This document shows, piece by piece, positions 12,501-21,547 of a DNA stretch of 64,000 nt. The notes beneath the pieces were generated by a model, which searched no databases, was not told the origin of the DNA, and worked only from the letters and a program-made list of their open reading frames with translations. Every line of letters begins with the position of its first letter. The first letter of the stretch is position 1. The position numbers and the translations under genes were made by a program. Origin of the DNA: Pelecanus crispus (lineage: Eukaryota; Chordata; Aves; Pelecaniformes; Pelecanidae); contig NC_134646.1 of the NCBI RefSeq assembly GCF_030463565.1, positions 43,643,240 through 43,707,239 of the forward strand, in the 5' to 3' direction.

Positions 12501-14573
12501 CTAATAGATTTTAAAATAAATGTTTTTGTTAATTAAATCAACTAAACATTAAACATATAAATTAAATCAATAGCAAACCATCTTTCTTGGATCTAAGGTT
12601 AGTCCTAAATAGCTTGCAATCCTTTCAGTTACTGAATATATTAGCAATTGTGTCGTTTACACTTCCAGATCTGAGGCTTCTGTGACTTATGTGACACCTC
12701 TTGTCCATGTCTGCTTATGCAGAAAGTGTTATCTGTTCTATAAGAAATACCCCACAGGAGATAACGACAAAACATATTTTGAGAGCCTTCCTGCCTGAGT
12801 TTCCACCTAAAAATAAATGACTATCATGACAATAACAACTACCTCCCTCATCCAAGGAATGTTTATGGCAAGAAAAATACATTAACAGCAAAAGGAATCC
12901 AATCACAATCCATTCCTTCAAGAAACCAAAGAATTAAAAGACAACTTCATCCCTTCCCATTTCAGAAAACTATGAAAGTTGATAAAATTTGCATCCATCA
13001 GTCTTAGGTCAAACTTGAAACAAATCCTCTTCACTGAAGATGGCAAATATAAACAGGCAGCACCTCAGTAGTTTTTAATACATCCTAGGAATGGACTGCA
13101 TTCTCCAGCTCTTCAAGAATCCATGAAAGTCCAGGGACAGACCAAGGAGCCAGAAGAACCTTTGCAGGTCCAGATGAAGAAGAGGCAAGCCCTTCTAGTA
13201 AAGTTCTCTGCTTTCATATTTGTTTATTACATACTACACTGTCTATTACATATTACAATACTAACGCATTTTATGAGAACATCCATACGCTAATGGTAAG
13301 AACTTTCCTCAAGGCTGTCAAAAATGCCTGATACACATCACCTTAGATCCACACCTGGGAAGACCCAGCTTTCCTTTCTGCCTGGGATCAACAGCCTCTG
13401 GTTTACAGGCCCAGTTTGTTATCTGATGCAATGAGTAGCCTTCCGTGAACAAAAACTATGTAAACTTCTGTCTTACACATTTGAATTGTCTGCCTTTAAT
13501 TAATACTAATCTCTTTAGCATGTCAGCTCCAGAATGCAAAGAAGACACTTCACTGTCAATGTGAACGGCACTATTGCTAATGCTTTTTCATATCAAACAG
13601 GGGGAGGAATCAGAATCTGGAGATGCAGAAGATCATGCATGTTTTAAATGCTGTAAAATCAGTAGCCTTAAAACATGTGAGGAAACATGCTCAAAAAAAG
13701 CATGACAGAGAATTTGAAAAATAATAAATAGCAATAGTTAAAACTGTAGATCAGTTCCTAAAATGTGCAGACAATCCTTATTCTTTGGGCAGACTTTCTA
13801 TTATATTAGGAATCTTCCTTCATGTGTCTGGAGGAAGTATGAAATCCTAAGCATGCCTTAGGTCTCCTGGTTTTCCACAAACCTAGGTGATGAGCACGTA
13901 GCTTCTTTCTCTAAGGGGTACTACACTGTGATGTCTACTCAGTTCAAAGAAACTACTTTTATTACCATTTATTACATTTCTTTCCATGAACCCCACTGTA
14001 CTTACTGAGCTCTTGATAAGGATTCCCAAATGTGTAGCCTCAACTTCTTCAGAAATTCAAGATGTTTTCTTATTTCTAAAATAACCACATACATGGTTAT
14101 CAATAGAACCATACAACCATAACTCATCAATTAATTACAAAAGAGTCAAAATGTAAGACACTGCAATAAAAGCCACAGACACAAACATAAGCTAAGAACA
14201 GCTCCTCACCAGGGCTTTGGGAATCACGTTCATGCTGGAGAACTCTGAAATCCTTGACTTCAGTTTGTGATGCCTGCTGTGTCACTTCTTCAATGGCTGA
14301 GACACTATAAGCGTTACTGTAATCTGGGTCTTTGGCTTCTTTTTCTCTGTCTTCCTCTTTTTTAAGCATCTGCATAACAGCTGCTTCAGCTTTGTCACTG
14401 GTCTCATCCTCGTCATCACTGTCATTTGCACTCCCACTCTCTTTATGTTTCTTTGTTGGAATGAAGCCTATTTTCTCACTGTCACTACAATGACTTTCCA
14501 TATCATCATCGCTAGCATTCTCATTTGCATCATTATGAATGACTTTCTTGAAACGATCTTCTGCAGAATCCAT
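347..14573 (-). CDS. DDX60: DDX60, 5' half (12 coding exons, 687 codons in window; 3' end outside)
   Basis: Interferon-induced cytoplasmic SKI2-like DExD/H-box helicase linked to antiviral RNA sensing, viral RNA decay and translation control (family knowledge). Minus-strand exons, 5' to 3': 14573-14210, 14075-14006, 12422-12245, 12114-11773, 11276-11169, 9649-9497, 8580-8422, 7917-7776, 6056-5895, 3678-3576, 2848-2733, 510-347. Each internal boundary has AG/GT sites, the phases chain without conflict and there is no stop. Peptides such as [37 protein letters not shown] and [11 protein letters not shown] match recalled human DDX60 in the same order. The start is the first ATG after a 3' splice site at 14588; an acidic segment of about 121 codons precedes the part shared with human. 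The helicase motifs fall left of base 347. Confidence is high for identity and good for the boundaries. Confidence 0.93.
1677..2268 (+). mobile_element. Solo LTR of an avian endogenous retrovirus (copy A)
   Basis: A 592 bp element that starts TGTGCTGGTTTTAG and ends CCACAACA, flanked by ACTTC / ATTTC, a five-base target duplication with one change. It aligns by eye with copy B along its whole length, including a TATA box (GCATATAAAG) near 1944 and an ATTAAA signal near 2132. No retroviral gene is attached. It lies in a DDX60 intron, antisense to the gene. The family is one I recall as common in neoavian genomes (TGTCCTGGTTTCAG...); I cannot name the subfamily. Confidence 0.85.
2733..2848 (-). 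CDS. DDX60: DDX60 coding exon 11
   Basis: 116 bp, phase 2 to 1. It reads [20 protein letters not shown] and then [18 protein letters not shown]; human has SLVKQKEFDELVHWHSHKPL. TTTCAG acceptor, GATG/GTAAGA donor. Confidence 0.93.
3576..3678 (-). CDS. DDX60: DDX60 coding exon 10
   Basis: 103 bp, phase 1 to 2. It reads [20 protein letters not shown] and then [13 protein letters not shown], matching human VPNLGFIPMSSFVVDKFAGDI. The acceptor is TGTAAAG and the donor GAAAG/GTACAT. Confidence 0.9.
3868..4680 (+). mobile_element. CR1 LINE, 3' end (plus orientation)
   Basis: A 5'-truncated CR1 holding the last part of ORF2 ([20 protein letters not shown], then RILGC and [20 protein letters not shown]), the 3' UTR and the terminal ATTCTATGATTCTGTGATTC repeat. 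It lies in the DDX60 intron between 3678 and 5895. It is nearly identical to the inverted copy that starts at 18015. Confidence 0.93.
5895..6056 (-). CDS. DDX60: DDX60 coding exon 9
   Basis: 162 bp, phase 1 to 1, GCGCAG acceptor and AGAG/GTACTG donor. It reads [20 protein letters not shown] and then [20 protein letters not shown], colinear with human YEYLWNTVSKLV...GQPFPLR. Confidence 0.9.
6218..6791 (+). mobile_element. Solo LTR of the same family (copy B)
   Basis: A 574 bp element starting TGTCCTGGTTTCAGCTGGGA and ending AACCACGAAA, with a perfect five-base duplication GTTGT at 6213-6217 and 6792-6796. It contains an AT/ATC microsatellite (about 6584-6640) and ATTAAA before the 3' end. It is closer to the presumed family consensus than copy A. 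It lies in the DDX60 intron between the exons at 5895-6056 and 7776-7917, antisense to the gene. Confidence 0.9.
7776..7917 (-). CDS. DDX60: DDX60 coding exon 8
   Basis: 142 bp, ends in phase 1. It reads [20 protein letters not shown] and then [18 protein letters not shown], matching the human HLSDLNDELLLKNIAFYYE block. Splice sites are TTAACAG and GAAG/GTATTT; an acceptor 6 bases further in (CAACAG) is possible. Confidence 0.9.
8125..8220. repeat. Old sauropsid interspersed repeat fragment (uncertain family)
   Basis: Contains GAGACCAAAAGGTCCATCTA and GCCCAGTACCCTAACAC, a phrase I recall in repeats shared by birds, turtles and crocodilians. Too short and diverged to name. It lies in the DDX60 intron between 7917 and 8422. 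Confidence 0.5.
8422..8580 (-). CDS. DDX60: DDX60 coding exon 7
   Basis: 159 bp, 53 codons, starting after a CAACAG acceptor with [20 protein letters not shown] and continuing [17 protein letters not shown]. It matches human DDX60 at MEDLCKLHCLTVVFLLHLPL. The donor is ATG/GTATGT. Confidence 0.92.
9497..9649 (-). CDS. DDX60: DDX60 coding exon 6
   Basis: 153 bp, 51 codons, with CTACAG acceptor and ACC/GTAAGA donor. It reads [20 protein letters not shown] and then [18 protein letters not shown]. The [11 protein letters not shown] block is nearly identical to human DDX60. Confidence 0.92.
9800..10190. other. GC-rich block in DDX60 intron, unassigned
   Basis: About 390 bases of C- and G-rich DNA with repeated GCCCCAGC/CCAGGCCC-like words between AT-rich flanks. 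It has open frames in several registers but only because stops are rare in such sequence. No known repeat recognised. Confidence 0.4.
10625..10832. other. GC-rich block in DDX60 intron, unassigned
   Basis: A smaller GC-rich patch (GCAGCAGCCCC-type words) after an A-run at 10570. No family recognised. Confidence 0.3.
11169..11276 (-). CDS. DDX60: DDX60 coding exon 5
   Basis: 108 bp, 36 codons, phase 0. It begins [17 protein letters not shown] and ends KSIQKE at a GAG/GTAATT donor. Similarity to human is weak here; the call rests on the open frame, splice sites and position. Confidence 0.8.
11773..12114 (-). CDS. DDX60: DDX60 coding exon 4
   Basis: A 342 bp exon, phase 0 to 0, with CCACAG acceptor and AAAAAG/GTAAGT donor. 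It reads [20 protein letters not shown], then [13 protein letters not shown] and [19 protein letters not shown], colinear with human DDX60 residues of the N-terminal, non-helicase domain. Confidence 0.93.
12245..12422 (-). CDS. DDX60: DDX60 coding exon 3
   Basis: Reads [19 protein letters not shown] and ends YVIVFFK with an AAG/GTATTG donor. This is the best conserved N-terminal block compared with human DDX60 ([16 protein letters not shown] as recalled). The exon is 178 bp, entered in phase 2 and left in phase 0. Confidence 0.92.
14006..14075 (-). CDS. DDX60: DDX60 coding exon 2 (70 bp)
   Basis: A short exon found by phase: TTTTAG acceptor, CTCA/GTAAGT donor. It takes one base from the acidic exon and gives two bases to the exon at 12422, reading [20 protein letters not shown]. 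It bridges the acidic N-terminus to the conserved DFVESEFF segment and corresponds in position to the very N-terminus of human DDX60. Confidence 0.8.
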
Positions 14574-14587
14574 CACAGATCTTGATT
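14210..14587 (-). CDS. DDX60: DDX60 first coding exon (acidic N-terminal segment), start codon at 14573-14571
   Basis: A CAG acceptor precedes 14587 and a CCTG/GTGAGG donor ends the exon at 14210 in phase 1. Coding starts at [10 protein letters not shown]. The segment is rich in D, E, S and K (for example [12 protein letters not shown]) and looks disordered. It is tied to DDX60 because its phase fits the next exon exactly, not because I recognise the segment; I do not recall it in human DDX60. An upstream in-frame ATG at 14594 would lie in the intron if this acceptor is used. Confidence 0.75.
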
Positions 14588-16227
14588 CTGGCATCCAAAA
14601 AAAGAAAACTTTAAGTAATCAAGAGATAATTTTCAGGAAATATGGTATGCTCTGAGGCTTCAACCATTAAATTATGTACTTCATAATCACACTGGAATAA
14701 AACTTTAAGAAAAATCAGAAAGCATTTTGTGAACATCCCTGTAAGACACATTTTCATTTTAAAATCAATAAATATTTTTATGAACTATAAGGAAAACATC
14801 AGCTTTTGTCTTTCTTAAAGTTAACTAAAGAGGAGCATTATATATCTGTTTTGCGCTTTACATGAAGGGACCCTTGGCGGGGTTAGTTGTAATTTGCTAT
14901 ATTAGCTATATCTACATGGCACACTCCAAGGAATGATCCATGTTTCCTCGTTCAAGCGACTTGTACCCACACAGTTCATGCTAGTCCAGTCACAAGTAGG
15001 CACACCACAACATCTTCCTTGCATGATGAGGGCAATCATGGTTCGGTATCAATCCCACTTTTAATTCAGTTTTAGCTTTTTTCTTCTTTTTTTTCAAGGG
15101 TAGAATTCTCAAATCTTGAGTGAGCATACAACTGTAATGGTTGGGGTAACTCCCTGCCTTAGGAGATCACGATGTTCAGTTCCTTTGAGCGACAGAACAA
15201 ATAAGCAGCTTGGGATAACCCTGCACGCTCCCTGCCACATCAGCTCAGCTCTTCTGAACTTAGTTTTCCCTAATTTCTATCCAGGTAACAGCCTCCTGTA
15301 GTACTTACCATTGCAGTACCTTCCATTGCAATATTTATATGCCTTAGATATGGTTATCCTTCATTTTCCTGAGACCATAAAAGGACTATTTCATCTTTAG
15401 ATGTCATTTTTAGTCTTATAACCTTTCTTAAAAAAATAACAAAAGAAACTAAAGTGCAACCTCTGATTTTCAGATTTCACAAACTCAACTCAAAACTAAG
15501 CTGAAATTTGATTTTTTATTTTCACCTTGCATTAGTTTAAACCCCTAGCAAATGAAGTTGCAGAAAAAAGAAATAAAAATACATTTTTATTATCTACTTG
15601 TAAAATACCGTACACATAGTGTGCTATATTACAGTGGTGTGCTTATTATAACTTTACAGTTGAACTTTAATACCTATTTTCAGGAAATGTAAGCTATTTA
15701 TATACATAGAGCTACACAAAGTCACCTTTTGTGTACGTGCATACGTACTTTTTGCCAAGGCAGCAATAAACCTAAGACTTTTCTCCATTTTCTTATCTAA
15801 ATTGAAAAGCTGTATCAAAGGCTTGAGAATACCATTCTGGGATGAATCATGTATTTTTGCATGCTGAAATTGCCGCTCACCTAGAAAACGTCCATCACAA
15901 CTTCAGCAACCTCCTAAGCAAGCTGGAGATCTGGAACTGTAAAGACAGCTGTTCTCAAAGAAAGCAAAACCGTACCCGTACATACCCATGTATGGATTGC
16001 TGTATTTCCTTTTAAAACAAAGGCTTAAATAGTTTGCTACATCGGTGCTTTTCTGCAGTCCACACACTGACATCTGAGGCACCTGGGGCTACGGTGTGGG
16101 CAGAGGCAACCAGGTGGCTTGGACACCCTGCCAGCGGCCTCCCTGCCCCTCCACCCTGGAGGGTGCTCCCTTGCTGCCCGCAAAGTCCCAGATGTTCCCC
16201 TGCGTGCTGTCCAGCCACCTCGTCCCG

Positions 16228-16345
16228 CCCTAAACCAACCGCAACTCTAACGCAAGCCCCAACCCCAGCTCCCGCACCATGCCTAAACCCAACCGCAGCG
16301 CAGTCCTAACCCCAATCCGCACCCTAAAGGCAACCCTAACGACAA
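16228..16345 (+). repeat. Degenerate CCCTAA-like (telomere-like) tract
   Basis: The plus strand has many scattered CCTAA, CCCTAA, TAACC and CAACC units (for example CGCCCTAAACC, TCCTAACCCC, CACCCTAAAGG, CAACCCTAACG) but no exact tandem run. It could be an old interstitial telomeric repeat or chance C-rich sequence beside the CpG island. Confidence 0.35.
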
Positions 16346-16467
16346 CTTCCAACAAGCCCCAGCACGGACAGTACCTGCCCCTGCCCCTGCCGCTGCCGCC
16401 GCCCGCTCCGCCGCGCTCCGCCGCCTGCGGCCGCCTTTAAGGCGCCTCCGCCGCCCGTCCCCGCAGC

Positions 16468-16477
16468 TTTCGGTTTC
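16468..16477 (-). promoter_or_regulatory. Interferon-stimulated response element (ISRE)
   Basis: The minus strand reads GAACTGAAACCGAAAGC, which contains a perfect GAAANNGAAA core and an overlapping AANNGAAA IRF site. ISGF3 and IRF proteins bind this pattern. It lies about 30 bases upstream of the TTAAA box, a usual place for an ISRE. Confidence 0.75.
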
Positions 16478-16504
16478 AGTTCCCGGGGCGGCCCGGCCGC
16501 CGGG

Positions 16505-16519
16505 TTCCGGTTTCGTTTC
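16505..16519 (-). promoter_or_regulatory. Second IRF-type element, imperfect ISRE
   Basis: The minus strand reads GAAACGAAACCGGAA. It contains AANNGAAA, and GAAANNGGAA one base off the ISRE core. It lies 28 bases upstream of the perfect ISRE, so the two could act together. Confidence 0.55.
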
Positions 16520-17579
16520 AGAGGTGCCGGTTGAAGTGCGTCCCCGAACAGGGCACGGCAAAGTGTCACCGGTATGTCCTCGCTGCCCTGAGGTGATGCT
16601 CTTCAGTCCTAGCGGCTGCAGCTGATGGTCCAAGAAGCACGAAGCCCGCGTTGCTTACGGACATTGTCCGTGCAGGCTGCCTATACAGCCCAGAAAAGAC
16701 TAATTCCTCTTTCTGTCCCTTTATTCACCACAACCTATTCTTCTACCAGCCTGCTTTCTTAAAGTAGGAAATCGCATATATAAAAATAAACTAAGAGATA
16801 TACCTCACACAACTTTTTAGCATTTCCAGCAAATCCTTTAGCAGGAACAGTGCCGGGCCCCTGTCACTGAGTTTAAAATAGCGAAGCCTCGATTCGCAAG
16901 GGAACCTGGGTACCCAAGTACTGTTGAAACACCAGTTAGGAAAGCAGGGTTTATGTATCAAATTGTCCCGGTGAGAGGGGAAAAGCCCAGCTCCTCGTTA
17001 GATCAGACACTTGTGCAGAATACAGCAGAGAGAACCGCTGGGGTTACACAGGTGAGTAGTCCCCTCACGGATCCAGGTGGGGTTTCGACAGCCCCCCGGT
17101 GGGCAGCTGACACATAACGCTTGCCATGTAAGCAGACGAGAGGTCTTTTCCACATCCTGCACTGCCTTTGAGACCTGTACAAAGATTCCAGCAACTCAGG
17201 AGAACGGTATCTTTTGCAGTGTAAGTAACACACCCACAGTGCTCCAGCATATCAGAATCGTTTTGTTTAGCTAGCCAAGATAAGCCCCCGCTCCCTGTTC
17301 TCAGCACACTTTCTTTTTCTTTGGTAGGTAACAATCTGGGAAATAATTGGAACTCTATTTCCTTTTCTCAAATTAAATGGGAGATGATCTTTAGCCCACT
17401 GCTTCAACAGATTTTAATAAAACTTTTAATTAAGTCCTGAAGACAGACCTGTAGATTCAATTTTTCATCTATCTGGGTGATGCATTTTGGCTCAGAAAAG
17501 TGTATTCTAGGTCTTCTATTCATCTGACCAAAAGGCAGATCAGACACTTTACTTTCCTGAGGAAGCTGGTGCCCCCTCC

Positions 17580-18010
17580 ATGAAAACATATTTAAGAAAG
17601 AGCAAACCCACCACTCGGGCAGAGGGGGGCAGGAATAAGAGTGAGAAACACTACTGCAAAAACCAAGGTCCATGGAGGACCCGATGCTGGAGCAGGTGGA
17701 TATGCCCTGAAAGGACCACAGCCTGTGGAAATCCCATGTTGGAGCAGGTTTATCCAAAGGACTGCAGCCCATGGAGAGGACTCACACTGGAGAAAGGGTA
17801 AAGTGTCAAGAAAAACTGTTATGTCCTGACTAACCCCCCAAACCCTCATCCCCCCTGTACTGCTCAGGAGATGGGGAACAATAGAGCAGTCAAGAATGAA
17901 GGGGTGAAGTTGACCTGAGAAAGGTGGGAGTGGGGGGAAGGTGGTGTTAAAAATTTTATTTTTTGTTTCTCACTACCAAATCTATTTTAACTGACAATAA
18001 ATTAAATTAC
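17580..18010 (+). repeat. Unnamed avian interspersed repeat, probably ERV-derived
   Basis: It contains a repeating phrase (GGAGCAGGTGGATATGCCCT, then GTTGGAGCAGGTTTATCC and CTGCAGCCCATGGAGAGG), a C-rich patch (CCCCCCAAACCCTCATCCCC) and an AATAAA-bearing AT-rich end that abuts the CR1 at 18015. I recall similar sequence as a dispersed repeat in birds but cannot assign a family. Confidence 0.5.
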
Positions 18011-18014
18011 TTTT

Positions 18015-20935
18015 CATAGAATCATAGAATGATTTGAGTTGGAAGGGACCTTTAGAGGTCACCTAGCCCAACCCCCCTGCAGTGAGCAGGGACAGCTTTA
18101 TCTAGATCAGGTTGCTCAGAGCCCCTGCCAACGTGACCTTGAATGTTTCTAGGGATGGGGCCTCCACTACCTCTCTGGGCAACCTGTTCCAGTGCTTCAC
18201 CACCCTCACTGTAAAAAATTTCTTCCTTATAGCCAGTCTAAATCTACCCTCCTTTAGTTTAAAACTAAGGAGTAATGACTCCTTGTCCTGTCACAACAGG
18301 CCTTGCTAAAAAGATTCTCCCCACCTTTCCTATAGGCCCCCTTTAAGTACTGAAAGGCTGCAATAAGGTCTCCCTGGAGCCTTCTCTTCTCCAGGCTGAA
18401 CAACCCCAACTCCCTCAGCCTGTCCTTGCAGGAGAGGTGCTCCAGCCCTCACATCATTTTTGTGGCCCTCCTCTGGACCTGCTCCAACAGCTCCATGTCC
18501 TTCTTGTGCTGAGGGCTCCAGAGCTGGACACAGCGCTCCAGGTGGGGTCTCACCAGAGCAGAGTAGAAGGGCAGAATCACCTCCCTCGACCTGCTGGCCA
18601 CGCTTCTTGTGATGCAGCCCAGGATACGGTTGTTTTTCTGGGCTGCAAGCGCACATTGTTGGCTCATGTCCAGCTTTCCATCCACCAGCACCCCCAAGTC
18701 CTTCCTCCGCAGGGCTGCTCTCAATCCCTTCATCCCCCAGCCTGTATTGATACTGGGGGTTGCCCTGTCCCAGGTGCAGGACCTTGCACTTGGCCTTGCT
18801 GAACCTCATAAGGTTTACACAGGCCCACCTCTCCAGCTTGTCCAAGTGCCTTTAGATGACACCTCGTCCTCCTGGTGTGTCAACCACACCACTCAGCTTG
18901 GTGTCATCTGCAAACTTGCTGAGGGTGCACTCCATCCCACTGTCTGTGTCATTGATGAAGATGTTAAACAGCACTGGTCCCAGTATGGACCCCTGAGGGA
19001 CACCACTTGTCACCGGTCTCCATGTGGACATCGAGCCATTGACCACGACCCTCTGGATGCAACCATCCAGCCAATTCCTTATCCATCGAACAGTCCACCC
19101 ATCAAATCCATATCTCCCCAATTTAGTGAGAAGGATGTTGTGGGGTACTGTGTCAAAGGCTTTACAGAAGTCCAAATAGATAACATCCATTGCTTTTCCC
19201 TTGTCCACTGATGCAGTCACTCCTCCACAGAAAGCCACTAGGTTGGCCAGGCAGGACTTGCCCTTGGTGAAGCCATGCTGGCTGTCTCGAATCACCTCCC
19301 TGTCTTCCATGTGCTTGAGCATAGCTTCTAGAAGGATCTGTTCCATGATCTTCCCAGGCACAGAGGTTAGGCTGACAGGTCGATAGTTCCCAGAGTCCTC
19401 CTTTCTTCCCTTTTTAAAAATGGGCACAACATTCCCCTTTTTCCAGTCTCCAGGGACTTCACCTGACTGCCATGACTTTTCACATATTATGGAGAGTGGC
19501 TTGGCAACTACGTCAGCCAGTTCCCTCAGGACTCTGGGATGCATCTCATCAGGTCCCATAGACTTGTGTACATTGATGCTCTTCAGGTGGTCTTGAACCT
19601 GATCTTCCCTTACAGTGGGAGGGGCTTTAACCCCCTGGTCCCCATCTTGTGGTCCCTTGACTCAGGAGGGGTGAGGAGAGAAGTTGCCGGTGAAGACCAA
19701 GGCAAAGAAGTTGTTGAGTACCTCAGCCTTCTCCTCATCTGTTGATACTAGGTCACCATTCTTGTTCATCAGGGGGGATACACTTTCTTTAACCTTCCTT
19801 TTCTGGTTGATATACCTGTAGAAGCTCTTCTTGTTATTCTTTACTTCCCCTGCCAAATTCAGCTCCAGCCGTGCGTTGGCCTTCCTGACCCCATCCCTAC
19901 ACAACTGGACAGCTTCCCTGTACTCTTCCCAGGATACCTGTCCCTGCTTCCACTGCCTGTGCAGTTCCCTCCTGCTCTTTAGTTTGACCAGCATGTTTTG
20001 ACTCAGCCATGCTGGTCTCTTCCCTTCCTTGCCTGATTTCTTACACTTGGGGACTGAGAGCTCTTACACTCTGTGGAAGGTGTCCTTAAAGATCTGCCAG
20101 CTCTGTTCCATTCTCCTGTCCCTGGGGACCATTTCCCAGAGGGTCCTTCTGACTAACTCCTTGAAGAGCTGGAATTTTGCTCTCCTAAAATTTAGGGTCC
20201 TGGCTATACTCCTCACTTTTCCCATATCCCTCAGGAGTGTGAACTCCACCAATGTGTGATCACTGCAGCCCAGGCTGCCTCCAGTCTTGACGTCATTGAT
20301 GAGCTCACTTGCATTGGTGACCATCAGGTCCAGTATTGCATCCCCTCAGGTTAGGGTGTCTATTACCTGGCTTAGGAAGTTATCCTAAATGCATTCTAGG
20401 AATCTCCTGGATTGCCTACAGCTCACCATGTTACTTTTCCAGCAAATGTCGGGGTGGTTGAAGTCCCCCAGTAGGACAAGAGTTTGCAAGCGCAAAGCCT
20501 CCTAGAGCGGGAGGAAGAAGGCTTCATCAGCAGGCTCCCCTTGATCAGGTGGCCTGTAGTAGACACCAAGCACAAAGTTCCCTTTGTTTCCTCTGTCTCT
20601 GATTCTTACCATAAGCTTTCAACCTGCTCGTGGCTATTCTTCAGGGACAGCTCTTCACACTGTATCGATTTCTTTATGCAGAGGGCAATGCCTCCACCCC
20701 TCCTTCCTTGCCTGTCCCTTCTGAACAACCTGTAGCCATCAATAGCTACATTCCAGTCATGGGATTTGTCCCACCAAGTTTCAGTTATGGCAATCAGGTC
20801 ATAACTTCTCCCCAAGTGGAGTCTGTTTTGCCTGTGATGGTAACTGGTAAGCAGTCTCCCTGTCTTTGTGTTGACCCACAAGCTTTTCCATCCTATTTTC
20901 TGCCCCCCACCATTGAGGGAGGACAGTGAGAGAAG
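18015..20935 (-). mobile_element. CR1 LINE, long copy (about 2.9 kb) with endonuclease and reverse transcriptase remnants
   Basis: A minus-strand CR1 retrotransposon. The 3' terminus with the octamer repeat lies at 18015. ORF2 is read leftward in several frames. Near 20.9-20.6 kb is an APE-type endonuclease piece (YDLIAITETWWDKSHDW, then RDRQGRRGGGIALCIKK). Linker segments at 20324-20064 and 19994-19662 follow. The reverse transcriptase is at 19559-18852, with [31 protein letters not shown] and FADD. The frame breaks between these pieces show that it is dead. The 5' end is truncated and its exact limit is uncertain. Confidence 0.93.
18852..19559 (-). pseudogene. CR1 reverse transcriptase core (235-codon fragment)
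   Basis: This open stretch covers the fingers and palm of the CR1 polymerase: [25 protein letters not shown], the first catalytic aspartate in [21 protein letters not shown] and the FADD catalytic box. The frame is then lost before the thumb, which continues at 18733-18449 in another frame. It is a retroelement fossil, not a host gene. Confidence 0.9.
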
Positions 20936-21186
20936 AGCTGGATGAACATGTGGCAGCTGGCCAAGGTCAACCCACCACATTCTTTCAGATCTCTCTACAT
21001 AATGCATGAGGTAAAGAGGGAAGGGGTAGAGATAGATGCTTGAGATGAGGATCCAAGAGAGCCATTCTTTCAAGCATGAATCAGAGTACCTAAAATCATC
21101 AAGCAGTTGGCAGAGTAACCATCTAGTATAGAAAAACAGCTGCAGAAATTTTAACTTGAGACATCTTACAAAGGGGAAATTCAAAT

Positions 21187-21547
21187 TGTAACTGCTCAGC
21201 AATGGTAACTGGAGACTGAGGAATAACCTGGTCCTGGCAATGGAAAAACCTCACTCCAGAACCAGGTTAAACACGAGAAACAGGAGTGCCAGAGGTGGAA
21301 TGACTTTATGTAAGGGAGAACAACTTTCCATGTTGATAAAATAAGAAATGCTACAGTATTGACTTGTAATATGACTGGTGCTGGCGCGTGTATAAGGAAT
21401 TGGCTGATGCCCCATGTTTGCAGACTCCCTGTAGAACCACTTACGGCAGTAGAACTGCGCAATGCATTGTCCATTAAATCACTTTATACTTAAGCACAAA
21501 TGGTATTTAATTCACCACAAGGTGTACAATAAAAATTCCCCAACACT
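21187..21547 (+). repeat. Possible solo LTR (weak)
   Basis: It has TG...CA ends (TGTAACTGCTCAG ... TTCCCCAACA), a TATAAGG box near 21391 and AATAAA near 21528, the layout of a short LTR. I found no target-site duplication and do not recognise the sequence. Confidence 0.3.

Larger units (their letters stand above)
16340..16600 (-). promoter_or_regulatory. DDX60: CpG-rich promoter of DDX60 (inferred)
   Basis: A block of very high GC and CpG stands out in AT-rich DNA, 1.8 kb upstream of the first coding exon. In minus-strand order it holds IRF/ISRE elements (16505-16519, 16468-16477), a TTAAA box (16440-16436) and a CAG/GTACTG donor after 16375, which could end a short non-coding exon 1 spliced to 14587. 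The start site should lie near 16405-16410 if the TTAAA box acts as a TATA element. Known induction of DDX60 by interferon supports this; the start site is inferred. Confidence 0.75.

Noticed and set aside
16283..16633. 116-codon arginine/glycine-rich frame in the DDX60 CpG island
   Set aside because: CpG-island composition; overlaps the ISREs and the inferred start site; no conserved protein.
17404..17480. Minus-strand stretch LQDLIKSFIKIC considered as the DDX60 C-terminal end of the broken copy
   Set aside because: Similarity to the human KDFALTIKSI region is too short to support.
18609..19211. 200-codon plus-strand frame
   Set aside because: Antisense shadow of the CR1 reverse transcriptase.
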